Shown: positions 50,060 through 57,425 of the stretch, piece after piece
Layout of the letters: each line of letters opens with the position of its first letter
Numbering within the stretch: position 1 is the first letter of the stretch
Program-made: the position numbers and the translations under genes
Assembly (NCBI RefSeq): GCF_006716765.1
Contig: NZ_VFPO01000001.1
Location: 5,518,001 to 5,582,000, forward strand
Direction of reading: 5' to 3'
Length of the DNA stretch: 64,000 bases
DNA from: Actinomadura hallensis
GTDB lineage: Bacteria > Actinomycetota > Actinomycetes > Streptosporangiales > Streptosporangiaceae
The notes under the pieces: generated by a model
What the model saw: the letters and a program-made list of their open reading frames with translations, nothing else
Database searches by the model: none
What the model was told of the DNA's origin: nothing

Positions 50060-50692
50060 ATGACCGCTGTCACTACAACTGTCCGCCACGCCGCGGCGGA
50101 CTCCGCGGCGGCCGAGAACACGCGGCGCTACGAGCGCGACGTCCTGCCGCTCGCCGATCCTCTGTACGCGAGCGCCGTCCGCATGACGCGCAACCCGGCC
50201 GACGCCGAGGACCTCGTCCAGGAGACGCTGGCCAAGGCCTACGTGAACTTCCACCAGTTCCAGGAGGGCACGAACCTCAAGGCCTGGCTGCACCGCATCC
50301 TGACCAACAACTTCATCAACACCTACCGCAAGAAGCAGCGCGAACCCCAGCGCGCCGGCTCCGAGGAGCTGGAGGAGTGGCAGCTCGCGCAGGCCGAGGC
50401 GCACGCGTCCGGGTTCCGGTCCGCCGAGGCCGAGGCGCTCGACCGCATCCCGGACTCGCGGATCGCCGAGGCCCTGCGGTCACTGCCGGAGGACTTCCGG
50501 GACGCCGTGTACCTCGCCGACGTCGAGGGATACCCCTACAAGGAGATCGCACGGATGATGGGCACGCCCATCGGCACGGTGATGTCCCGCCTGCACCGGG
50601 GCCGCAAGCAACTCCGCGAGGCGCTGGCCGACCACCCGCTGTCGCCCCGCCGCGCGGACGACGATCGCGACGAGCACATCCTGGCCGCCTGA
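50060..50692 (+). CDS. ECF sigma factor, SigR/SigH (thiol-oxidative stress) type
   Basis: 210 residues. Region 2 'MTRNPADAEDLVQETLAKAY' and 'FHQFQEGTNLKAWLHRILTN', then 'NFINTYRKKQREPQR', are close to SigR of Streptomyces and SigH of mycobacteria. Region 4 is 'YLADVEGYPYKEIARMMGTP' and 'IGTVMSRLHRGRKQLRE'. SigR-type factors direct thioredoxin, mycothiol and protease genes on disulfide stress and are normally held by the zinc anti-sigma factor RsrA, encoded directly downstream. Here the next gene is an unrelated protease inhibitor, so the anti-sigma gene is elsewhere or absent. ATG has GGGGAG seven bases upstream. Ends at a strong terminator. Confidence 0.92.
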   Translation: MTAVTTTVRHAAADSAAAENTRRYERDVLPLADPLYASAVRMTRNPADAEDLVQETLAKAYVNFHQFQEGTNLKAWLHRILTNNFINTYRKKQREPQRAGSEELEEWQLAQAEAHASGFRSAEAEALDRIPDSRIAEALRSLPEDFRDAVYLADVEGYPYKEIARMMGTPIGTVMSRLHRGRKQLREALADHPLSPRRADDDRDEHILAA

Positions 50693-50748
50693 CCCCGGCC
50701 GGGCGCCCCGCGGCACCGCCGCGGCGCGGCCCGCGCCGGAACGAACCC

Positions 50749-50787
50749 GATCCCGCAGCCGCCCCGTGGCTGCGGGATCGTCCTTTT
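50749..50787 (+). terminator. Strong intrinsic terminator after the sigma gene
   Basis: A 12-bp perfect stem GATCCCGCAGCC/GGCTGCGGGATC (50749-50760, 50768-50779), 7-base loop, then GTCCTTTT. Confidence 0.92.
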
Positions 50788-50860
50788 CCTGCACGATCGG
50801 TCATCGCGGCGCTACGCTGAGCGAGTCGATGCCCTTCCGCCCTCGATTCTCGGAGTATCG

Positions 50861-51226
50861 ATGCCGAACCTCGTCCCCGGCGTCCTCGCCGGCGCGGTGA
50901 TCGCCCTCCTCTCGGCCTCCCCGGAGCCCGCGACGTCGCTGCGGCTCACCCTCGACCACCCCGGACGCGACTCGTCCAGGAGCGTCACCCTGCGCTGCGG
51001 GCCGCCGGGCGGCGACCACCCCGCGGCCGCGCGGGCCTGCTCGGAGCTGGACGGATCCGGCGGGAGGTTCGAGCACGCGCCGGACGGGCGGATGTGCACG
51101 GCCGTCCACTCCCCCGTCGTCGCGCGGGCCGAGGGGCGGTGGCGCGGCCGGTCCGTCCGGTTCCGGGAAGAGTACGGCAATGACTGCGTCATGCGGTCGC
51201 GCACCGGAACGCTCTTCGCGTTCTGA
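50861..51226 (+). CDS. Secreted subtilisin inhibitor-like (SSI) protease inhibitor
   Basis: 121-residue precursor: short signal sequence (about 1-24), then the SSI fold of about 97 residues. Four cysteines at 46, 60, 79 and 109 make the two standard disulfides. 'DGRMCTAVHSPVVARAEGRW' contains the reactive loop and 'YGNDCVMRSRTGTLFAF' the conserved end. By alignment with Streptomyces SSI (MCPMV) the P1 residue is Ala81 and P1' Val82, pointing to elastase- or subtilisin-like targets rather than trypsin-like ones. A TACGCT -10 hexamer is at 50813-50818. Single gene; controls secreted proteases during development. Confidence 0.92.
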   Translation: MPNLVPGVLAGAVIALLSASPEPATSLRLTLDHPGRDSSRSVTLRCGPPGGDHPAAARACSELDGSGGRFEHAPDGRMCTAVHSPVVARAEGRWRGRSVRFREEYGNDCVMRSRTGTLFAF

Positions 51227-51336
51227 CGATCCGTCCCGGCGGATACCGGAACAGTCCGAATAGGCGCGCCGACCGCGGGTAAGGCGCGCACACGTGCTAC
51301 GCGAGCCGCCGCAGAACTCGGAAGGATGTGCGCGCG

Positions 51337-51759
51337 ATGCCACCCAGGGTCAGCGACGTGATGACGGCGGCACCGGAGACGCTGCCGCTGGACGCGACGC
51401 TGTACGAAGCCGCCCGCGTCATGCGGGACCGGGGAATCGGGGACGTGCTGGTCACCTACGCGGGCCGGTTGTGCGGGGTCGTCACCGACCGCGACATCGT
51501 CGTCCGCGCCGTGGCGGAGAGCCGCGACACGTCGCTGACCCCGCTCGGCGACGTCTGCACCGCGGAACTGACGACCGTCAGCCCGGACGACGACACCGGG
51601 ACCGCCGCGCGGCTGATGTGCGAGCAGGCCGTCCGGCGGCTGCCCGTCGTGGACGCCGAGCACCGGCCGGTCGGCATCGTCTGCATCGGCGACCTGGCCG
51701 TCGCCAACGGCGACGTCGGCCCCCTCCCGGAGATCAGCAAGGCACCTCCGAACAACTGA
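51337..51759 (+). CDS. CBS-domain pair protein
   Basis: 140 residues, two CBS motifs: 'VSDVMTAAPETLPLDATLYE' to 'LCGVVTDRDIVVRAVAESRD' (about 4-65), and 'LGDVCTAELTTVSPDDDTGT' to 'RPVGIVCIGDLAVANGD' (about 69-130). Such stand-alone Bateman modules bind adenine nucleotides and act as energy or stress sensors; the target here is unknown. ATG 51337 is used; a GTG three codons earlier sits too near the GGAAGG. Confidence 0.9.
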   Translation: MPPRVSDVMTAAPETLPLDATLYEAARVMRDRGIGDVLVTYAGRLCGVVTDRDIVVRAVAESRDTSLTPLGDVCTAELTTVSPDDDTGTAARLMCEQAVRRLPVVDAEHRPVGIVCIGDLAVANGDVGPLPEISKAPPNN

Positions 51760-52021
51760 GCCCTCCGCCCCCGAAAGGACCTCCCCTCGACGAGCCCCCT
51801 CGGTGATCCCTCCCGCCCGGCGCGCCCCCTCGGCGAGCTTCCCGCCGCGAACCCGCGCCCCCGCCCCGGGACCCCCGCCGACCCGGCCCCGACCGGGCCC
51901 GCTCCCGACCGACTCGCCCCTCCGATCCTCCTCAGCCCAGAGCCGTGCGCTCGGCGGGCGGCGGGGAACGCCCTCCCGCTCCGGCCGAGGCCCGGCGACC
52001 GCCCTACCACCGGGAACGCCG

Positions 52022-52948
52022 ATGAACCGCGGACACCACGGAAGGGGTGCGGGTCAGGCACCGCCGACCCCGGAACCCGCAGCGCAGGATAATCTCGGAG
52101 GGGTGACGCCCACCGAGACCGTCCTGACGGACCAGCTCGCGCTGGAGATCGCCCGGCTGGGCATGGTCGGGGAGTCCTCCGACATCGGCACCCTGCACCG
52201 GGTGACCGACCTCGCCTCGCGGGCCGTGCCCGGCTGCGCGGGCGCGTCCAGCGTGCGATGGGCCCTGCCCGCCGAGCCGGTGGGCGACCCCGGGGCCGCA
52301 CTGGGCCTGCCGCCGGGCGCCGACGACGACGTGCCGCGCGTGCCCCGGCAGGACGGGGGGCCGGAGAGCGCGCCGTCCGGCGTCGCGGTCCCCGAGGAGT
52401 TCCGCCCCGAACCGCTCGCCGCCGCCGCCAGCCACCCCGACCTCGCCGAGATCACCGAACGCCAGCTCGCGCGGGGACGCGGGCCGATCTTCGACGCCGT
52501 CCTGGACCGCCGCCCGCAGACCTCCGACGACGTCCTCGCCGAGACCCGCTGGCCCGAGGCCGTCGCCGACATGCTGCGCCGGGGCGTGCGCTGCTTCTCC
52601 ACGACACCGCACCTGAACCCGCCGGTCCTGGTCACGCTCACCCTGTTCGGGGTGACGCCGAAGTCGCTCGGTCCCGCCCGGCACGGCCTCGCGTCCCTGC
52701 TCATGGCCCAGGGCAGCGCCGCCGTCAGCAACACGCGCCAGTACGACGACGTCCACCGCACCGCGATCCAGCTGCAGGAGGCCGTCGAGGCGCGCGCCAT
52801 CGTCGACCAGGCGAAGGGAATCCTCATGCACGCGCTCGGATGCGACGCCGAGACGGCCTTCGCCGAGATGCGCCGCATCTCACAGACACGTCACGTGAAG
52901 CTCACCGCGCTGGCGCAGCGTATCGTCGGTGAACAGGGCCTTCCCTAG
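52022..52948 (+). CDS. GAF-ANTAR domain protein
   Basis: 308 residues. A GAF-like sensor (about 40-235) is followed by a C-terminal ANTAR domain (about 245-303) with 'LQEAVEARAIVDQAKGILMH' and 'ALGCDAETAFAEMRRISQTR'. ANTAR proteins bind paired hairpins in RNA and prevent termination; the GAF part would sense a ligand or signal. No target hairpin pair was recognised nearby. Start uncertain: ATG 52022 is taken, while the homology begins close to the GTG at 52103, which has GGAGG too near. The GC-rich 262 bases before it hold nothing clear. Confidence 0.85.
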   Translation: MNRGHHGRGAGQAPPTPEPAAQDNLGGVTPTETVLTDQLALEIARLGMVGESSDIGTLHRVTDLASRAVPGCAGASSVRWALPAEPVGDPGAALGLPPGADDDVPRVPRQDGGPESAPSGVAVPEEFRPEPLAAAASHPDLAEITERQLARGRGPIFDAVLDRRPQTSDDVLAETRWPEAVADMLRRGVRCFSTTPHLNPPVLVTLTLFGVTPKSLGPARHGLASLLMAQGSAAVSNTRQYDDVHRTAIQLQEAVEARAIVDQAKGILMHALGCDAETAFAEMRRISQTRHVKLTALAQRIVGEQGLP

Positions 52949-53118
52949 GCGATGGGTCCTTCCGAGAGCAAGGGATTTATGCGCACGCGAACGCGGCGCA
53001 TAGGCTGCGCACAGCCGGGTCCGGCGAGGCCCGGCGACGCGGTCCCGCGGTGGCGGACGGGGCGCCCCGCGGTGCGGCACGGCCCGGCGCCCCGCGGCGG
53101 GGACGAGAGGGAGACCAG

Positions 53119-55266
53119 ATGCACGATCAGCCGGACCAGCTCGAACCCGAGGCCCTGATGCGGGAGATCTCGGAGCTCGAGGGGCGCGTCGGCGAGCTGC
53201 GCCAGGCCGCCGGCGTTCCCGAGCCCGATCTGCGGGCCACCCTGGACGCGGCCCTGGTCGAGCTGGAGCTGGCCCTGTCCGTCCTGCGGACGATGGGCTC
53301 CGAGCACACCGGCGAGCAGGGCGGGTCCGTCGCGGCCGAGAACGAGCGGCGGGTGCTGCGCACGGTCTTCCAGGACGCCCCCGTGCCGCTGTTCCTCCTC
53401 GACCGCAACACGTGCGTCCGGCGCGTCAACCGGCAGGCCGCGATGCTGCTCGGCACGTCCGCCGGGTACGTGTCGGGCAAGCAGTTCACGGCGTTCTGCG
53501 ACATGGCGACACGGGCGGCGGTGCGGTCGCAGCTCGCCGCGGTCGTCCGGACGGGCCGGCGCCACCGCGTCCAGGTCCGCTTCCTCGGCCGCGAGCGTCC
53601 CATCGACGCCGCGGTCACCCTCGCGCGCGTGTGGATCCGCGGCGAACCCGACCCGATGGTCGTGGTGGCCGCCGGGGCGGCCGGGCCGCCCGCGAACGAC
53701 CGGGAGCCGCCCCCGAAGCAGGGCAGGCCCAGGCGGGGCGCACCGGCGCGCGCCGCGTCCGCGCGGGCCGCGTCGCCGCAGGCGGCCCCGGTGACGACCG
53801 CCCAGGCGGTGCCCTCCGCGTCCGCGTCCGCGCGAACCGCGCCCGCCCGGGCGGTGGCCGACGGCGCCGCGCCCGTGCCGCCGGAGCCCGCGCGCGGCGG
53901 CCCCGCCCACGCGAGGACCGCCCACGGCGCGCAGCCGGACGACGAGGCCGTCGCCACGATCGTCCACCGGATGGACGTCCTCGCCACCGCCAGCGAACTG
54001 CTGCTCGACGAGCCGGTCTTCAACGAGACCGTGGCCGTCCGGCGGTGCGCCCGGCTGCTGGCCGCAGAACTGGCCGACTGGGCGTTCATCGACCTGACCG
54101 GCGTGAACGGCGGCCCGGGAGCGCCGCTCCAGGCCGGCGGGCACACGCCGGGCACCGCGCCGGCGCTGCGCCGCCAGGTCGTGATGGGGCCGGAGGACGA
54201 GCGCTCCGTCGAGGCGGCGCGGATGATGGAGGAGGTGGAGCCCTCCCAGGGCACCCTCCCCCACACCGTCTTCACCACCCGGCAGAGCGCGCTGCACCCG
54301 CACGTGGAGGACCTCGACCTGCTCGGCGTGTGCCCGGACGGCCAGCCCGTCTGCGGCAAGATCGGCGCGACGTCGGTGCTGAGCGTCCCGGTCGAGGACG
54401 GCGACCACGCCATCGGCGCGATCACGCTGGCGGCGAGCGGCGAGTACGGCCCCTTCGACCTCATGGACCTCGGGGTCGTGCAGCGGCTCGGCCGCTACCT
54501 GGCCCTGGTCATCCGGGCCGCGCGGCTCTACCGGCGCCGCGCCGAGGTCGCCGAGACGCTGCAGGCCGGGCTGCTGCCGAAGACGCTGCCGGCCATCCCC
54601 GGGGTCAGCGTCGCCGCGAAGTACCTGACGGCGACGCACGGCTCGGAGGTCGGCGGCGACTTCTACGACGTGTTCCGCACCGAGAACGGCTGGGGCCTGA
54701 TCCTCGGCGACGTGTGCGGCAAGGGCGAGGACGCGGCGGCCGTGACCGCGGCGGCCCGGCACTGCGCACGGCTGGCGGCGCGGTGGAAGTCCCACCCGGG
54801 CGACGTCCTCGGCATCGTGAACGAGGCCCTGATGGACGAGGACCGGTTCGTCACCGCCGTGATGGCCGGGCTGACGCTGGAGACCGAGCGGGCCGTCGTG
54901 ACGCTCGGCACCGCGGGGCATCCGCCCGCGATCGTCGTGCGCGCCGACGGGGTGATCAGGTCGGCGTCCCGCGGCGGCGTCCCGCTCGGCCTGTTCGACG
55001 ACTTCGAGGCCGGGCACGACACGATCGAGCTCGGCCCCGGCGACACCCTGATCCTGCACTCCGACGGCGTCCTCGACGCGTGCGACATGTCCCGGCAGGA
55101 GTTCGGCCAGGAACGTCTGCTGGAGGCCCTCGCGGGGCGCGCCGGGGCAACGCCCGAGGAGATGCTCGCCGCGGTGGAACGTGCCCTGCTGGAGTTCTGC
55201 GACGGCGACCTGCGCGACGACGTGTCGATGCTCGCGCTGCGCGTGGAGCCCCCGTCCCTCACGTAG
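53119..55266 (+). CDS. SpoIIE-type PP2C phosphatase with PAS and GAF domains
   Basis: 715 residues. The start has a coiled coil (about 10-65), then a PAS domain (about 75-195, 'VFQDAPVPLFLLDRNTCVRR'). An Ala/Pro/Arg-rich, probably disordered linker (200-290) leads to a GAF domain (about 300-470, 'SVLSVPVEDGDHAIGAITLA'). The PP2C SpoIIE domain (about 500-715) has 'EVGGDFYDVFRTENGWGLIL', 'GDVCGKGEDAAAVTAAARHC' and 'LILHSDGVLDACDMSRQEFG', with all metal-binding Asp residues. Unlike the phosphatase at 46969-49476 it has no HATPase domain. Likely acts on a STAS antagonist. ATG follows GAGAGGGAG. Confidence 0.92.
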   Translation: MHDQPDQLEPEALMREISELEGRVGELRQAAGVPEPDLRATLDAALVELELALSVLRTMGSEHTGEQGGSVAAENERRVLRTVFQDAPVPLFLLDRNTCVRRVNRQAAMLLGTSAGYVSGKQFTAFCDMATRAAVRSQLAAVVRTGRRHRVQVRFLGRERPIDAAVTLARVWIRGEPDPMVVVAAGAAGPPANDREPPPKQGRPRRGAPARAASARAASPQAAPVTTAQAVPSASASARTAPARAVADGAAPVPPEPARGGPAHARTAHGAQPDDEAVATIVHRMDVLATASELLLDEPVFNETVAVRRCARLLAAELADWAFIDLTGVNGGPGAPLQAGGHTPGTAPALRRQVVMGPEDERSVEAARMMEEVEPSQGTLPHTVFTTRQSALHPHVEDLDLLGVCPDGQPVCGKIGATSVLSVPVEDGDHAIGAITLAASGEYGPFDLMDLGVVQRLGRYLALVIRAARLYRRRAEVAETLQAGLLPKTLPAIPGVSVAAKYLTATHGSEVGGDFYDVFRTENGWGLILGDVCGKGEDAAAVTAAARHCARLAARWKSHPGDVLGIVNEALMDEDRFVTAVMAGLTLETERAVVTLGTAGHPPAIVVRADGVIRSASRGGVPLGLFDDFEAGHDTIELGPGDTLILHSDGVLDACDMSRQEFGQERLLEALAGRAGATPEEMLAAVERALLEFCDGDLRDDVSMLALRVEPPSLT

Positions 55267-55322
55267 TCCCGGGACGGACGTTCCATGGACTGATGGTCGT
55301 TTTGCCGGGGTAAAACGCATTC

Positions 55323-55829
55323 ATGACGACCGACCCGGCGGACAAACCCCGCAACGAGACCGAGTTCGAGCGGCTCGACCGGCAGCTCGTCGAGCTTCTC
55401 CAGGGGTTCCGCGTCGCGGTCACCGGCGTGCAGGTCCTGTTCGCGTTCCTGCTCATCGTGCCGTTCTCCACGCACTTCGACAAGGTGGACGACGCGGGCA
55501 CGCCGCTGTTCTACGTCGCGCTGTTCGGCGCGGCGGTCGCCTCGATCTGCTTCATCGCGCCGGTGTTCCACCACCGGATCCTGTTCCGGCTGGGGCAGAA
55601 GCCGCTGCTGATCCGCCGCGCCAACATGTTCGGGATCATCGGGGCGTTCGCGCTGATGGCGTCGATGACCGCGTCGACCACGCTGATCGTCCAGTCGGTC
55701 TCGGGGGAGACGGCCTGGACGATCGTCACGGCGGCGGCGCTGCTGATGCTGTGCGGCTGGGCGTGGTTCCTCCAGCCCTACCTGTCCCGGCGCAGGGCGA
55801 GCCGCCTGCGACAACGGAAGGACGGTTGA
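55323..55829 (+). CDS. DUF6328 four-helix membrane protein
   Basis: 168 residues. The N-terminal soluble helix 'NETEFERLDRQLVELLQGFR' is a family hallmark. Four membrane segments follow, about 34-52, 64-82, 102-122 and 128-148, with the conserved 'VLFAFLLIVPF' and 'FHHRILFRLGQK' between them. Function unknown. It lies 56 bases behind the phosphatase gene, same strand, possibly co-transcribed. Confidence 0.85.
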   Translation: MTTDPADKPRNETEFERLDRQLVELLQGFRVAVTGVQVLFAFLLIVPFSTHFDKVDDAGTPLFYVALFGAAVASICFIAPVFHHRILFRLGQKPLLIRRANMFGIIGAFALMASMTASTTLIVQSVSGETAWTIVTAAALLMLCGWAWFLQPYLSRRRASRLRQRKDG

Positions 55830-55884
55830 CCGGCCGGTGCGCCCCCACCGCCCGGACCCGCCCGGCTCCCGCGGGCGGCGGCGG

Positions 55885-57333
55885 TCAGTAGGCGCGGGCG
55901 AAGATCACGCGCTTGCCGTAGGCGGACGGGCGGCCGCACTTCACGCACTCGCCGCTCTCCTCGGGGGCCTCCGACGGGATGACCCGGGGCGTCGCGGCGG
56001 TCTCGGCCTTGACGTCGTCCTCGCAGGCCGTCTCCCCGCAGTGGAACGCGCGGGCCCAGCCGGACGCGACCTGCGCGGTGAACGCGTCCCAGCCGTCCAC
56101 CGCGGCGGTGCGCTCCTCGCGGAACCGCTCCGCGCGGTCGAGCAGGAACGCCTGGAAGTCGTCGAGGATGCCGGGCAGCAGCTCCCCCGTCTTCTCCAGC
56201 GGGATCTGCTCCTTGCCCTGCCCCTCGACCGTCGGGAGCCGCCGCGCGACGGTCGCGACGCCGCCGTCGATGTCGCGTTTGCCCAGCTCGATGCGGACGG
56301 GGACGCCGCGCATCTCCCACTCGTTGAACTTGAAGCCCGGCGAGAGCTGCGGGCGGTTGTCGTCCACGTGCACGCGGACGCCCGCCTCCTTCAGCGCCGC
56401 GGCGAGCCTGCGGGCCTCCGCCGCGGCCTCCTCGCCCTGCTCCTTGCGGCCGATCGGCACGATCACGACCTGGTACGGCGCGAGCCGCGGCGGCAGCACG
56501 AGGCCCTTGTCGTCCCCGTGCGTCATGATCACGCCGCCGAGCATGCGGGTGCTCATCCCCCAGGACGTCGTGTGCGCGAACGTCAGGGCACCCGACTCGT
56601 CCTGGTACTGGATCTCGAACGCCTTGGCGAAGTTGGTGCCGAGGTAGTGCGACGTCCCCGCCTGGAGGGCGCGGCCGTCGCGCATCATGCCCTCGATCGT
56701 GTAGGTGCGGACGGCGCCGGCGAACCGCTCGCCGGGCGTCTTCTCCCCGGCCACGACCGGCATCGCCGCGAGGTCGCGGGCGAGGTCGGTGTAGGCGCCC
56801 AGGGCCCACACCGTCTCGCGCATCGCGTCCTCCTCGTCGGCGTGCGCGGTGTGGCCCTCCTGCCAGAGGAACTCGGTGGTCCGCAGGAACATCCGGGGCC
56901 GCATCTCCCAGCGGACGACGTTCGCCCACTGGTTCAGCAGCAGCGGCAGGTCGCGGTGGGAGTCGATCCACTTGGCCATGTACTCGCCGATGACCGTCTC
57001 GGACGTCGGCCGCACGACCAGCGGCTCCTCCAGGTCCTTGCCGCCGGCGTGCGTCACGACGGCCAGCTCCGGGGAGAACCCCTCGACGTGCTCGGCCTCG
57101 CGCCGCAGGTACGACTCCGGGATGAACATCGGGAAGCACGCGTTCTCGTGCCCCGCGTCCTTGATCCGCGCGTCCAGGTCGGCCTGGAGCAGCTCCCAGA
57201 TCCGGTAGCCGTACGGCCGGATGACCATGGTGCCGCGCACCGGTCCGCGGTCGACGAGCTGGGCCTGCACGACCACCTCGTTGTACCAGGCGGAGAAATC
57301 CTCGCTCTGCGGCGTCACACCTTCTCGACTCAC
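55885..57333 (-). CDS. proS: Prolyl-tRNA synthetase, archaeal/eukaryotic type
   Basis: 482 residues from GTG 57333. Class II core: motif 2 'PRMFLRTTEFLWQEGHTAHA', the proline-site 'VRPTSETVIGEYMAKWIDSH' and the HYLGTNF/HTTSWGMSTR strands. The anticodon domain 'PPRLAPYQVVIVPIGRKEQG' follows. The C-terminal zinc-type extension has four cysteines (two around 'CGETACEDD' and CVKCG) and ends in Tyr, as the archaeal-type enzymes do. No editing INS domain. It is the second, structurally different proline enzyme, divergent from the bacterial-type gene at 57426. Start uncertain between GTG 57360, 57333 and 57318. Confidence 0.93.
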   Translation of the reverse strand: MSREGVTPQSEDFSAWYNEVVVQAQLVDRGPVRGTMVIRPYGYRIWELLQADLDARIKDAGHENACFPMFIPESYLRREAEHVEGFSPELAVVTHAGGKDLEEPLVVRPTSETVIGEYMAKWIDSHRDLPLLLNQWANVVRWEMRPRMFLRTTEFLWQEGHTAHADEEDAMRETVWALGAYTDLARDLAAMPVVAGEKTPGERFAGAVRTYTIEGMMRDGRALQAGTSHYLGTNFAKAFEIQYQDESGALTFAHTTSWGMSTRMLGGVIMTHGDDKGLVLPPRLAPYQVVIVPIGRKEQGEEAAAEARRLAAALKEAGVRVHVDDNRPQLSPGFKFNEWEMRGVPVRIELGKRDIDGGVATVARRLPTVEGQGKEQIPLEKTGELLPGILDDFQAFLLDRAERFREERTAAVDGWDAFTAQVASGWARAFHCGETACEDDVKAETAATPRVIPSEAPEESGECVKCGRPSAYGKRVIFARAY

Positions 57334-57413
57334 GGCAATCAGGGTACTGACTCGCGGCACCGGGCACGGACGCTTCGCCGCGCGCCCGTGTCCGCGGCCG
57401 GGCGGCGCTTCGC

Positions 57414-57419
57414 TACGCT
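57414..57419 (+). promoter_or_regulatory. -10 element of the bacterial-type proS, leaderless
   Basis: TACGCT ends 6 bases before the ATG of proS with no Shine-Dalgarno sequence between, so the mRNA probably begins at the start codon. Confidence 0.5.
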
Positions 57420-57425
57420 CGCGGA

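Noticed and set aside
50693..50860. RsrA-like anti-sigma gene expected after the ECF sigma factor
   Set aside because: Only a terminator and the SSI promoter fit here; no HxxxCxxC frame.
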